64,000 bases of DNA from Pseudopelobacter sp964542535 (GTDB lineage: Bacteria; Desulfobacterota; Desulfuromonadia; Geobacterales; Pseudopelobacteraceae): positions 62,001 to 126,000 of the forward strand of contig CAZIUE010000002.1 of NCBI GenBank assembly GCA_964542535.1, in the 5' to 3' direction. The notes under the pieces are model-generated. The model had not been told where the DNA came from and ran no database searches. It saw only the letters and a program-made list of their open reading frames with translations. Both the position numbers and the translations under genes were made by a program. Positions 51,391 through 60,514 of the stretch are shown here, in pieces. Every line of letters starts with the position of its first letter. The first letter of the stretch is position 1.

Positions 51391-52464
51391 TCAGGCGACG
51401 AACCTGACCCAGCCGAATTCGTCTTTGATCTTGCCGGTCTGGATGCCGGTAAGAGTGTCGTACAGTCTCTGTGTTACGGGGCCGACGCTGTTGCCGCTTA
51501 AGGTAACCACCTCGTCCCTGAAGCAGAGTGTGCCCACCGGTGAGACCACGGCGGCGGTGCCGCTGCCGAAAGCTTCGGTTACCTTGCCGCTCCTGATGTC
51601 GTTCATCAGGTCGTTGATCTCGATGACGCGCTCTTCCACCCGGTAGTCCAGGGAGGCCGCCAGTTTGAGGATCGAGTCGCGGGTGATGCCCGAGAGGATC
51701 GAGCCGTTCAGGGCCGCGGTGACGATGGTGTCACCGTAGGCGAAGAACATGTTCATGGAACCGACTTCCTCCACGTAGCGCTGTTCGCGGCCGTCCAGCC
51801 AGAGCACCTGGTCGTAGCCCCGTTTCTTGGCCTCCAAGGCCCCTTTAAGCGAACTGGCGTAGTTGCCGCCGGTTTTGGCTTCGCCGGTGCCCCCGGGCAC
51901 GGCGCGCACGTAGTGGTCCTCGACCATGATGCTGACCGGGTTGAAGCCGGCGGCGTAGTAGGCGCCCACCGGGGAGAGGATGACGAAGAAGTAGTAGTGG
52001 TTGGACGGCTTGACCCCCAGGACCGGCTCCACGGCGATCATGGCCGGCCGGATGTAGAGCGATGTTCCCGGCGCGCCGGGAATCCACTCTTTCTCCAGAG
52101 AAATCAGTTTTTCGATTCCGCTCAGGAACAACTCCTCGGGCACTGCCGGCATGCAGAGGCGGTCGGCCGACTGGTTGAAGCGACGGGCGTTCATTTCGGG
52201 ACGGAACAGGGCGATCCTGCCGTCGGCCCAGCGGTAGGCCTTGAGCCCCTCGAAGATCTCCTGGGCGTAGTGGAACACCAGACAGGAAGGGTCAAGCACG
52301 AAGGGGGCGTAGGGCTGGATACGTCCGTCGCACCACCCCTGGTCGGCCTTCCACTCCACCAGCAGCATGCGGTCGGTGAACTGCCGGCCAAAACTGAGCG
52401 TGGTCTCGTCTTTAACTTTCTCTTTCATCTTTTCCGCAGGGAGCGGAAGAACCTGGATATCCAT
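51391..52464 (-). CDS. ilvE: Branched-chain amino-acid aminotransferase
   Basis: This 357-residue PLP enzyme (fold type IV) makes and degrades Leu, Ile and Val by transamination with 2-oxoglutarate. It is the longer, type II form. Motifs are FHYAQEIFEGLKAYRWADG, RFNQSADRL and TGGNYASSLKGALEAKKRGYDQVLWLDG (containing the PLP lysine), then VEEVGSMNMFF and SGITRDSIL. The start is ATG 52464. It is divergent from pyruvate carboxylase across a 222-base AT-rich promoter region. Confidence 0.95.
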   Translation of the reverse strand: MDIQVLPLPAEKMKEKVKDETTLSFGRQFTDRMLLVEWKADQGWCDGRIQPYAPFVLDPSCLVFHYAQEIFEGLKAYRWADGRIALFRPEMNARRFNQSADRLCMPAVPEELFLSGIEKLISLEKEWIPGAPGTSLYIRPAMIAVEPVLGVKPSNHYYFFVILSPVGAYYAAGFNPVSIMVEDHYVRAVPGGTGEAKTGGNYASSLKGALEAKKRGYDQVLWLDGREQRYVEEVGSMNMFFAYGDTIVTAALNGSILSGITRDSILKLAASLDYRVEERVIEINDLMNDIRSGKVTEAFGSGTAAVVSPVGTLCFRDEVVTLSGNSVGPVTQRLYDTLTGIQTGKIKDEFGWVRFVA

Positions 52465-52541
52465 GGCAACGCCTCCGGAATAACATTAAATGAAGATTTT
52501 AGTATCATATCCGCTACGTTACGGCAAGGCTAAAAACCCTG

Positions 52542-52601
52542 TTGACAAACTCCGCGCAAACATGGTTTAGTGCCTAGTTTGAATAGGTGTAACTATATAA
52601 T
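52542..52601 (+). promoter_or_regulatory. Promoter region of pyruvate carboxylase
   Basis: Two overlapping candidates are visible: TTGACA (52542-52547) with GTTTAG 17 bases later, and a perfect TATAAT (52596-52601) with only a weak -35. Either gives a leader of about 75-110 bases. Confidence 0.4.
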
Positions 52602-52686
52602 ATAGCTTGAATCTTCTTGTAGCGCTGTTTTGCGGTTCCTTGCGTGGGGGCCAGGGAGATATTTTCCAGTATCAGGAGGTTGCTCA

Positions 52687-55600
52687 ATGCAGAAGAGGAA
52701 GTTCAATAAAATCATGGCAGCCAACCGCGGCGAGATTTCCGTCCGCATTTTTCGCGCCTGCGCCGAACTGGGCATCAGGATGGTGGCCATTTATTCCGAA
52801 GAAGACAAACTGTCGCTGCATCGTTACAAGGCGGACGAGGCTTATCTGGTGGGCAAGGGCAAGTCCCCCGTTGAGGCCTACCTGGGCATTGACGAAATCA
52901 TCGCCCTGGCGCTCAGGGTCGGAGTGGAGGCGATCCATCCCGGTTACGGCTTTCTGTCGGAAAACGCCGAATTCGCCGAGAAATGCGAAGCCAACGGCAT
53001 CGTCTTCATCGGTCCCACGGGCGCGATGCAACGCGCCCTGGGGGACAAGGTCGCCGGCCGCAAGATGGCCACGGCCGCCGGCGTGAATGTGGTGCCCGGC
53101 ACCGAAGATCCCATCGAGCGGGAAGAGGATGCCCTGAGATTCGCCAAACAGTACGGCTATCCGATCATCGTCAAGGCGGCCGCCGGCGGCGGCGGCCGCG
53201 GCATGCGCGTGGCCCGTAACCAGAAGGAACTCCTGGAGGGATTGGTGGCCGCCGGGAGCGAGGCCAAGGCCGCTTTCGGCAATGCTGCCGTGTTCCTTGA
53301 GCGTTACCTGGAAAACCCCAAGCATATCGAGGTGCAGGTGCTGGGTGACAACTACGGCAACCTGGTGCACTTTTTCGAGCGCGACTGTTCGGTGCAGCGC
53401 CGTCACCAGAAGGTGGTGGAGTTCGCCCCTTCCCTCTGCATCACCCCTGAACTGCGCGAGGAACTGTGCGAGGCGGCGCTCAAGATCGCCCGCCAGGTCA
53501 ACTACCGTAATGCCGGAACGGTGGAGTTTCTGGTGGACCAGGAAGGGCGCTACTACTTCATGGAGATGAATCCCCGCATCCAGGTGGAGCACACGGTGAC
53601 CGAGATGATCACCGGCCGCAACCTGGTGCAGAAGCAGATCCTGGTGGCCGGCGGTTACGCCCTTGCCGATCCGGAGATCAACATCCCCTCCCAGAGCGCC
53701 ATCAATATGCGCGGCTATGCCATCCAGTGTCGCGTAACCACCGAGGACCCGGCCAACAACTTTGCCCCTGATTTCGGCATGCTGACCACCTACCGTTCGG
53801 CGGCCGGCTGCGGAGTCCGGCTGGATGCCGGCAACGCCACCACCGGCGCCAGGATTACCCCCCATTACGACTCGCTGCTGGTCAAGGTCAGCACCTGGGG
53901 GCTGACGTTTCAGGATTCGGCGCATATCATGGACCGGGCCCTGCGCGAATTCCGGATCCGCGGCGTCAAGACTAATATCGCCTTCCTGGAGAACGTGGTC
54001 ACCCACCCGGTGTTCCTGGAGGGTAAATGCGACACCTCCTTCATCGACAAGCACCCCGAGCTGTTGATCTTCAAGGAACGCAAGGACCGGGCCTCCAAGC
54101 TGCTTAACTACCTGGGGGAGGTGGTCGTCAACGGCATCCCCGGCATCAGCGAGCGCCAGAAGTCATCCCAGCTGTCCGAGGCCCGGGTGCCCGAGGTGGA
54201 TGTGCTGTCGCCGCGTCCCCAGGGGACCCGTGACCTGTTCCGGAAGATGGGCGCCGAGGCGTTCTGTTCATGGGTGCTGGAGCAGGAACGGCTCTTCCTG
54301 ACCGATACCTCCATGCGTGACGCCCACCAGTCCAACCTGGCCACCCGGGTGCGCAGCTATGATCTGCTTAAGATCGCCGAGCCCACCTCCTACCTGGGGG
54401 CGGAGCTTTTCTCCCTGGAGTGTTGGGGGGGGGCAACCTTCGACGTCTCCATGCGTTTCCTCAAGGAAGACCCCTGGCAGCGGCTGCACGCACTGTCGGA
54501 GAAGGTTCCCAACGTCCTCTTGCAGATGCTGCTGCGCGGCTCCAACGCGGTCGGCTACACCAACTATCCGGACAACGTGGTGGAGCGCTTCGTGAATGAG
54601 GCGGCCAGCTCCGGCATCGACGTGTTCCGCGTCTTTGACTCCCTCAACTGGACCACCGGCATGCAGGTGGCCATGGAGGCGGTACGCAAGACCGGCAAGA
54701 TCTGCGAGGCGGCCATCTGCTATACCGGCGATATCACCGATCCCACGCGGGACAAGTATCCGCTGGAGTACTATGTCAACCTGGCCAGGGAACTGGAGAA
54801 GATGGGCGCCCATATCCTGGCCATCAAGGACATGGCCGGTCTGCTGAAACCCTTTGCCGCCTACCGGCTGATCAAGGCGCTCAAGGAGAATATCGGCATC
54901 CCGGTGCACCTGCACACCCACGACACCTCCTCCAACGGCGGCGCCACCCTGCTCAAGGCCAGCGAGGCCGGGGTGGATATCGTGGATGCGGCTCTCTCGG
55001 CCTTGTCCGGCCTGACGGCCCAACCGAGCCTGAACGCCATCGCCTCGGCCCTTGAGGGGAGCGAACGCGACCCGCTGGTTAACGGCCGCGGCCTGCAGCA
55101 GCTGTCCAACTACTGGGAAACGGTGCGGGAGTACTACGCTCCCTTCGAGTCCGGCCTCAAGGGGGGCACGGCCGAGGTGTACGAGCATGAGATCCCGGGG
55201 GGACAGTACTCCAACTTCAAACCCCAGGTGGCCGGCATGGGGCTGATCGACCGCTGGGAAGAATGCAAGGAGATGTACCGCAAGGTGAATCTGCTCTTCG
55301 GCGATATCGTCAAGGTGACTCCCACCTCCAAGGTGGTGGGCGACATGGCCATGTTCCTGGTGAAGAACAACATGCAGCCCGAGGACATCTACACCGCCAA
55401 GGAAGATCTGGCGTTCCCCGAGTCGGTGGTGGGCATGTTCAAGGGGATGCTGGGGCAGCCGTACCAAGGGTGGCCCGCCGACCTGCAGCGGATCATCCTC
55501 AAGGGAGAACAGCCGATCACCTGCCGCCCCGGTGAACTGCTCCAGCCTATCAACTTCGAGGAGGAACGGGCGAAGCTGGAGGAAAAACTGGGGCATCCGG

Positions 55601-56133
55601 TGGACGATAAGGCGCTGATCTCGGCCATTCTCTATCCCAACGTCTATCCGGACTTCGACAAACATCTGCAGCAGTACTCCGATACTTCGGTGATCCCGAC
55701 GCCGATCTTCTTCTACGGCCTGGAGCCGGGTCAGGAGACCTCCCTGGACATCGAGCCGGGCAAGACCCTGATCATCGCCCTGAACGCCATCGGCCGTCTG
55801 CATGATGACGGTACCCGCGTGGTCTCCTTTGCCCTGAACGGTAACAACCGCTCGGTGATCATCCGGGACCGCTCGGTCACCAGCGGCGTGCTCGTGCGGG
55901 AAAAAGCCGACAAGGACAATCCGGACCATATCGGCGCCCCCATGCCGGGCAAGGTATTCAAGGTCAACGTCAAACCGGGCTTCGAAGTCAAGGCCGGCGA
56001 TGTGCTCATGGTGACCGAGGCCATGAAGATGGAGACCAACATCAAGGCCAAGGCCGACGGCCGGGTGCTGGAGATCAAGTTCAAGGAAGGGGACAAGGTG
56101 GAGAAGGACGACCTGGTAATCGTAATGGGATGA
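52687..56133 (+). CDS. pyc: Pyruvate carboxylase
   Basis: This 1148-residue single-chain enzyme makes oxaloacetate from pyruvate, bicarbonate and ATP. It has an N-terminal biotin carboxylase (NRGEISVRIFRAC, KAAAGGGGRGMR, EMNPRIQVEHTVTEMITG, residues about 1-460). A carboxyltransferase domain follows (DTSMRDAHQSNLATRVRSYDLL and LHTHDTSSNG, about 535-1050). The C-terminal biotinyl domain carries AMKMETN with the biotin Lys at 1114. AGGAGG lies 7 bases before ATG 52687. The anaplerotic role fits an acetate-using anaerobe. A terminator follows. Confidence 0.97.
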   Translation: MQKRKFNKIMAANRGEISVRIFRACAELGIRMVAIYSEEDKLSLHRYKADEAYLVGKGKSPVEAYLGIDEIIALALRVGVEAIHPGYGFLSENAEFAEKCEANGIVFIGPTGAMQRALGDKVAGRKMATAAGVNVVPGTEDPIEREEDALRFAKQYGYPIIVKAAAGGGGRGMRVARNQKELLEGLVAAGSEAKAAFGNAAVFLERYLENPKHIEVQVLGDNYGNLVHFFERDCSVQRRHQKVVEFAPSLCITPELREELCEAALKIARQVNYRNAGTVEFLVDQEGRYYFMEMNPRIQVEHTVTEMITGRNLVQKQILVAGGYALADPEINIPSQSAINMRGYAIQCRVTTEDPANNFAPDFGMLTTYRSAAGCGVRLDAGNATTGARITPHYDSLLVKVSTWGLTFQDSAHIMDRALREFRIRGVKTNIAFLENVVTHPVFLEGKCDTSFIDKHPELLIFKERKDRASKLLNYLGEVVVNGIPGISERQKSSQLSEARVPEVDVLSPRPQGTRDLFRKMGAEAFCSWVLEQERLFLTDTSMRDAHQSNLATRVRSYDLLKIAEPTSYLGAELFSLECWGGATFDVSMRFLKEDPWQRLHALSEKVPNVLLQMLLRGSNAVGYTNYPDNVVERFVNEAASSGIDVFRVFDSLNWTTGMQVAMEAVRKTGKICEAAICYTGDITDPTRDKYPLEYYVNLARELEKMGAHILAIKDMAGLLKPFAAYRLIKALKENIGIPVHLHTHDTSSNGGATLLKASEAGVDIVDAALSALSGLTAQPSLNAIASALEGSERDPLVNGRGLQQLSNYWETVREYYAPFESGLKGGTAEVYEHEIPGGQYSNFKPQVAGMGLIDRWEECKEMYRKVNLLFGDIVKVTPTSKVVGDMAMFLVKNNMQPEDIYTAKEDLAFPESVVGMFKGMLGQPYQGWPADLQRIILKGEQPITCRPGELLQPINFEEERAKLEEKLGHPVDDKALISAILYPNVYPDFDKHLQQYSDTSVIPTPIFFYGLEPGQETSLDIEPGKTLIIALNAIGRLHDDGTRVVSFALNGNNRSVIIRDRSVTSGVLVREKADKDNPDHIGAPMPGKVFKVNVKPGFEVKAGDVLMVTEAMKMETNIKAKADGRVLEIKFKEGDKVEKDDLVIVMG

Positions 56134-56162
56134 CCCTCTCCCGACGTCGGTAAAAGAAGAAA

Positions 56163-56193
56163 CCCCCGGGGCTCCGTGCGCCGGGGGGCTTTT
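56163..56193 (+). terminator. Terminator of pyruvate carboxylase
   Basis: CCCCCGG (56163-56169) pairs with CCGGGGG (56181-56187) and is followed by GCTTTTC. It lies between convergent genes. Confidence 0.8.
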
Positions 56194-56220
56194 CGTATCA
56201 GGGTACAGCGGGGATGCGTC

Positions 56221-57606
56221 TCAGTTTCGTGCTCCGGGCACCAGGTGTTGCCAGGCGAACCCCAGCAGCATGGCTCCCAGGGAGACGGCCAGTCCGACGT
56301 ACAGCGGCGGTAGGGGGGAGGAGAACGCTCCGGCGATGATCACTGCGCCGGGGGCGGCGTAGATGGAGAGTGCCCCTCCCCGGGCGCTGGTGCGCTCCCC
56401 CAGGAAGATGGCCAGAAGCAGCGGCAGAAACAGGGTGGCGCCCCTCAGTCCCATGGAGAGGAAGCTCCATTTCATGATGGCGGAATCCGGGTCGGAGAGC
56501 AACACGCCGAAGGAGGCCAGGAGCGCTCCCAGGGTGAACAGCCGCATCAGCGCCAGTTCGTGGTCCGTGCCCCGTGTAAGCTTCGCTGCCACGTCCATGT
56601 ACAAGGTTGTGCCCACCCCCATGGCCAGGCCGGCGGCGGTGCCCACGGCGGCGATCAACAGCGCCGCGAAGGCAACCCCGGCCAGGGCGGGGGTGAAGTG
56701 CCCGGCCAGAAAGAGCGGCAGAGCCTTGGCGCTGTCGATGCCCGGAGCATGCACGCGCATGTACATGCCGATGGCGATGCCCAGGAGCCCCAGGGGGGGC
56801 ATGAGCAGGGCGCTGATCAGGGCGCCGTTCCTTGCCGCCGCCGTGTCGCGGGCTGAAAAGATGGACTGCAGGTAGGTCTGGGTGGAAATCACCCCCACCA
56901 GCAGGGAACAGAGGTCGGAGAGGCCGCTTGATACGCCGCAGCCGAACAGGGAGAACCAGGGAAAGGGGGGCAGGGTACGCTTCAGTTCCCCCAGCCCCCC
57001 TTCGCTGGAGAGGACCAGACACCCGCCGGCCAGCATGATAAGGTAGATCAGCGTGGTCTTGACCACTCCCAGGGGACCGGCGCTGCGCATGCCTCCCCCC
57101 ACGGTGAACAGGGCGGTGAGCACCAGGGCGACCAGGGAGCCGGCGGAGAGGGAGATGCTGAAGATGGTTGACAGCAGGGCGCCGGCGGCCAGGAGCTGGG
57201 CAACGATGTGGATGAACATCCCCAGGGCCGAGAACAGGCTGGCGCAGACCCGCGCCCGCTGGCCGTGATAGCGGGAGATGAACTGGGGAATGGTGGCCAC
57301 CATGCCGCCCCGCAGGGCGGGCGCCAAGCCCAGGCCGAGGATCAGGCAGGCGATGCCGGCCCCCAGGGTGAACCACCAGGCCGAGAGGCCGTGCAGGTAC
57401 GCCAGCTGGGTCGTGCCGATGGTGGCGGCCCCCCCTACCAGGGTTCCCAGGATGCCGCCGGCTACGTTCAGGCTGCCGGCCTTGCGGCCGGCAAGGGAAA
57501 AGTCTCCCGCCGAACGGACCGTGCGCGCGCTGGCCAGGGCCAGCGCCACCATGGCGGCAAGAGTGAGCAGAAACGGTATCATGAAGCGTGATGATTCTCC
57601 GGTCAC
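56221..57606 (-). CDS. Sodium:solute symporter family protein
   Basis: This 461-residue membrane protein with about 13 TM helices belongs to the SSS family. N-terminal TVRSAGDFSLAGRKAGSLNVAGGILGTLVGGAATIGTTQLAYLHGLSAWWFTLG is the conserved TM1-TM2 region, and AALLIAAVGTAAGLAMGVGTTLYMDV is the later conserved block. The substrate (sugar, amino acid, carboxylate) cannot be told. It is divergent from ogt. Confidence 0.85.
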   Translation of the reverse strand: MTGESSRFMIPFLLTLAAMVALALASARTVRSAGDFSLAGRKAGSLNVAGGILGTLVGGAATIGTTQLAYLHGLSAWWFTLGAGIACLILGLGLAPALRGGMVATIPQFISRYHGQRARVCASLFSALGMFIHIVAQLLAAGALLSTIFSISLSAGSLVALVLTALFTVGGGMRSAGPLGVVKTTLIYLIMLAGGCLVLSSEGGLGELKRTLPPFPWFSLFGCGVSSGLSDLCSLLVGVISTQTYLQSIFSARDTAAARNGALISALLMPPLGLLGIAIGMYMRVHAPGIDSAKALPLFLAGHFTPALAGVAFAALLIAAVGTAAGLAMGVGTTLYMDVAAKLTRGTDHELALMRLFTLGALLASFGVLLSDPDSAIMKWSFLSMGLRGATLFLPLLLAIFLGERTSARGGALSIYAAPGAVIIAGAFSSPLPPLYVGLAVSLGAMLLGFAWQHLVPGARN

Positions 57607-57695
57607 GGGGACCTCCTTCGGGAGGCGCAGTGTAAACCGGGCTGGTCGTTCGTGTCAAAGGCGCCGTATGATCGCAACGGAAAAGGAGGCCGGGT

Positions 57696-58163
57696 ATGGT
57701 GCACATTCAGGAGACGGCCCTGGGACGGATCGGCATCGAGGAAACGGAGGGGTGCATCACCGCGCTCTTCCTGGGGAACGACCCGATCCCGGAGGAGCTG
57801 GAACAGGGGGAGACCCCGCTGACGAACGAGGCGTTCCGCCAGCTGGAACGCTATCTGGCGGGAGAGCTGACGGAGTTCTCCCTTGCGCTCAGGCCGGCGG
57901 GCACCCCCTTCATGCAGCGGGTCTGGGGGGCACTCCGGCGGGTCCCCTACGGCCGGACGGCGAGCTACCGGGACATCGCCGCGGCAGTGGGAAATCCCCG
58001 TGCCGTACGCGCGGTGGGGATGGCCAACGCCCGGAATCCGATCCCGATCTTCATTCCCTGCCACCGGATCATCGGCAGCAACGGAGCGTTGGTGGGGTAC
58101 GGTGGCGGCCTGGAGGTGAAACAGCGGCTGCTGGAGCTGGAAGGATCCCTTCCTCAGGGGTAG
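57696..58163 (+). CDS. ogt: Methylated-DNA-protein cysteine methyltransferase (Ogt)
   Basis: This 155-residue DNA-repair protein removes methyl groups from O6-methylguanine to its own cysteine. The active-site motif PCHRIIGSNGALVGYGGGLEVK, the Tyr/Arg helix VPYGRTASYRDIA and ARAVGMANARNP-type sequence are all present. AAGGAGG lies 7 bases before ATG 57696. Its 3' end overlaps the convergent DMT transporter gene by 10 bases. Confidence 0.94.
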   Translation: MVHIQETALGRIGIEETEGCITALFLGNDPIPEELEQGETPLTNEAFRQLERYLAGELTEFSLALRPAGTPFMQRVWGALRRVPYGRTASYRDIAAAVGNPRAVRAVGMANARNPIPIFIPCHRIIGSNGALVGYGGGLEVKQRLLELEGSLPQG

Positions 58164-59032
58164 AGGGAGATCAGCGCCACGCCGCAGAGCATCAGCAGCG
58201 TGCCTGCCAGTCGTCCGCCGATTCCCTGCTCTCTGAAGAGGAGGTGGCCGTAGAGTACTCCCATGAGCAGACTCAGCCGTTTCAGGGAGATCATGTAGGC
58301 GACCTTGGTCATGGCGATGGCGCTCATGTGGGTCAGGACCATCAGCGCGTAGAACAGGGCGGGAAGGATGGCCTCCCGGACCGCACCGCTGGAAATCGCC
58401 CCCCGGATGCCGCCGGGCAGGTTGCGCAGCGCCAGGGGGGTCAACAGGAGCGCCAGCAGCGTAACGTAGACTGCGGCGAAGAAGAGGGGAGACGAGGCGG
58501 CGATGGCCTGTTTCCCCAGGGTTGAGGTGATGCCGTAGATCAGGGCCACCCCCAGCATGCAGCGGGCGCCCCGGTCGCGCAGGGTTGCCCGCAGCGGCTC
58601 CAGCAGCCCCTCTCTGATCCCGCCGATGTTGAGCAGGTAGGCGCCGCCGGCGATCAGCAGGACCCCCGCCGTGCCGCTGGGGGAGAGGCGCTCTCCCAGC
58701 AGCAGAAACGGTACGACCAGCAGGAACAGGGGCGTCAGGGCCAGGAGTGGCAGGGTCAGGCTCAGGGGGGAAAGCTTGAGGGCCCGGATGTAGAGGATGC
58801 CTGCCAGAACCTCCAGGGGGAGCGCCATGAACGTTGCCCGGTAGAATCCGGGTGCGGGGCGGGGGATCGGTATGAACGGAAGAACGGCAAGCAGAAACGG
58901 TGAAGCGAGCAGGAGTCTGAGCCAGAGGATCAGGTAGTCGTTGTGGCGCCTGAGCGCCCGTTTCGCCAGGGCGTCGCTGGTGGCCAGGGAAACGGCGCAG
59001 AGCAGGGAGAGGGGAATCCAGGGGGCCGTCAT
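58154..59032 (-). CDS. EamA/DMT-family transporter
   Basis: This 292-residue membrane protein has ten predicted TM helices in two five-helix repeats, the drug/metabolite transporter (EamA) layout. The N-terminal WIPLSLLCAVSLATSDALAKRALRR and the central LLLGERLSPSGTAGVLLIAGGAYLL are characteristic. The substrate is unknown. Start ATG 59032 follows the GAF/HD-GYP gene by 36 bases on the same strand. The 3' end overlaps ogt. Confidence 0.82.
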   Translation of the reverse strand: MTAPWIPLSLLCAVSLATSDALAKRALRRHNDYLILWLRLLLASPFLLAVLPFIPIPRPAPGFYRATFMALPLEVLAGILYIRALKLSPLSLTLPLLALTPLFLLVVPFLLLGERLSPSGTAGVLLIAGGAYLLNIGGIREGLLEPLRATLRDRGARCMLGVALIYGITSTLGKQAIAASSPLFFAAVYVTLLALLLTPLALRNLPGGIRGAISSGAVREAILPALFYALMVLTHMSAIAMTKVAYMISLKRLSLLMGVLYGHLLFREQGIGGRLAGTLLMLCGVALISLYP

Positions 59033-59068
59033 GGCAGGTGCCTGCGTTTCATCGGCTCCGTTGCCGGC

Positions 59069-60514
59069 CTATTCCGCGTACGTGTCGGGACGGTGCTGAC
59101 GGACGGGGAGTCCGTCCAGCTCCCCGTTCCCGTGTCCGATCCTGCCCGTTGCCATGGCCCGCCGGAAGGCGGCCAGGATGCGCGGGTCGAACTGGCTGGG
59201 GGAGGACGCTTCCATCAACGCCACAACCTGGGGCAGGGGCATGCCTTTCCGGTAGGGACGATCGGAGGTCATGGCGTCGAAGGCGTCGGCGATGGTGATG
59301 ATCCTGGCCTGGATGGGGATCTCTTCCGCGGCAATCCCGTCGGGGTATCCCTCGCCGTCGTACCATTCGTGGTGGTGCCTGATCCAGGTGATGATTTCGC
59401 GGAATTCCTTGATTCCGGAGAGGATCTCCGCCCCCTTGGCCGGATGCTCCTTCATCTTCTGGAGCTCTTCCCGTTGCAGCAGGCCCGGCTTGTTGAGGAT
59501 GCTTTCCGGCGTGCCGATTTTGCCGATGTCGTGCAGCAGGGCGGCAAGCTCCACCATGCCGGTCTGTTGCCGGGACAACCCCAACTCCTGGCAGATGGCC
59601 ATGGAGACTTGGGCGACCCGCCGGGAATGACCGTAGGTGTAGGGGTCCTTGGCATCGATGGCCGAGGCGAAGGCTCCTACCGTGCTGATGAACATGCCGT
59701 TGAACTCCTGATACAGCTGGGCCTTTCTGATGGAGGCGGCGATCTCCAGGGCGAACATCCCCATGAGCTTCAGCTCCCGCGACCAGAATTCCTCCCCTGA
59801 CAGCTTGTCGGCGGCCAGGAGCAGGCCGATGGCCCTGTCGTCGGTGATCAGCGGCACGCAGAGGATCGACCTGGCCGGATAGGGCAGGCTGACCCGGTTC
59901 TCTGGCCTGATGTCGCGGATGGTCTCCGGGGTTCCCCGGGCCATGACCTGTCCGAGGAGGCTGGACTTCGTCTCCACGGTGAAGCCGTCCGCGGCGGACG
60001 CGTCCCGTCCACGGCTGTGCCGGGCGCGGAGTGTTCCCGAGTCGGCATCCAGCAGCATGATGGACAGGTTGGTCACCCCCAGCAGCTTCTCCGTTTCCTC
60101 CAGTACCTGTCGGCAGATTGTATCCACATCCATTTCACTGCCCAGCTTGCTGGTCAGGGAGTACATCTGGGAGAGTTCTTCATAGACCCGGACGAGCTCG
60201 CCGGACAGGTCGGCGATCTCCGCTTCGAGCCTGAGGGTGGTTTCCAGGCAGTAGGCTGCTGCTGCCGCCATTGTGCTCTCCCGGGGAGCCTCAACCACCA
60301 GCTGGGCCATGACGCTGCTCATGAATCGCAGGGGAAATACGGCGACGCTCGGACCGTCCGGCTCCGGACGGGACCGGTCCGAAGCGGAGAGAGCATTGCA
60401 CAGGACTCTCCCCTGATTGTCCCGCAGTTCCAGGCCGACCTGGAAACGTTCGGCAATCTCCCGCAGGATGTCGTCCAGACGCGGTGCGTCGAGTACCCTG
60501 AGAGGATCAAACAT
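59069..60514 (-). CDS. GAF-HD-GYP c-di-GMP phosphodiesterase
   Basis: This 481-residue cytoplasmic protein starts with a sensory region (about 1-130) and a coiled segment. A GAF domain (about 145-290) follows with ILCVPLITDDRAIGLLLAADK, then an HD-GYP domain with LLHDIGKIGTPESILNKPG and HHHEWYDGEGYPDG. The GYP motif is intact, so c-di-GMP hydrolysis is likely, gated by the GAF ligand. ATG 60514 lies in the 3' end of the kinase gene (8-base overlap), giving translational coupling. It is the last gene of the REC-kinase-HD-GYP operon. Confidence 0.9.
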   Translation of the reverse strand: MFDPLRVLDAPRLDDILREIAERFQVGLELRDNQGRVLCNALSASDRSRPEPDGPSVAVFPLRFMSSVMAQLVVEAPRESTMAAAAAYCLETTLRLEAEIADLSGELVRVYEELSQMYSLTSKLGSEMDVDTICRQVLEETEKLLGVTNLSIMLLDADSGTLRARHSRGRDASAADGFTVETKSSLLGQVMARGTPETIRDIRPENRVSLPYPARSILCVPLITDDRAIGLLLAADKLSGEEFWSRELKLMGMFALEIAASIRKAQLYQEFNGMFISTVGAFASAIDAKDPYTYGHSRRVAQVSMAICQELGLSRQQTGMVELAALLHDIGKIGTPESILNKPGLLQREELQKMKEHPAKGAEILSGIKEFREIITWIRHHHEWYDGEGYPDGIAAEEIPIQARIITIADAFDAMTSDRPYRKGMPLPQVVALMEASSPSQFDPRILAAFRRAMATGRIGHGNGELDGLPVRQHRPDTYAE

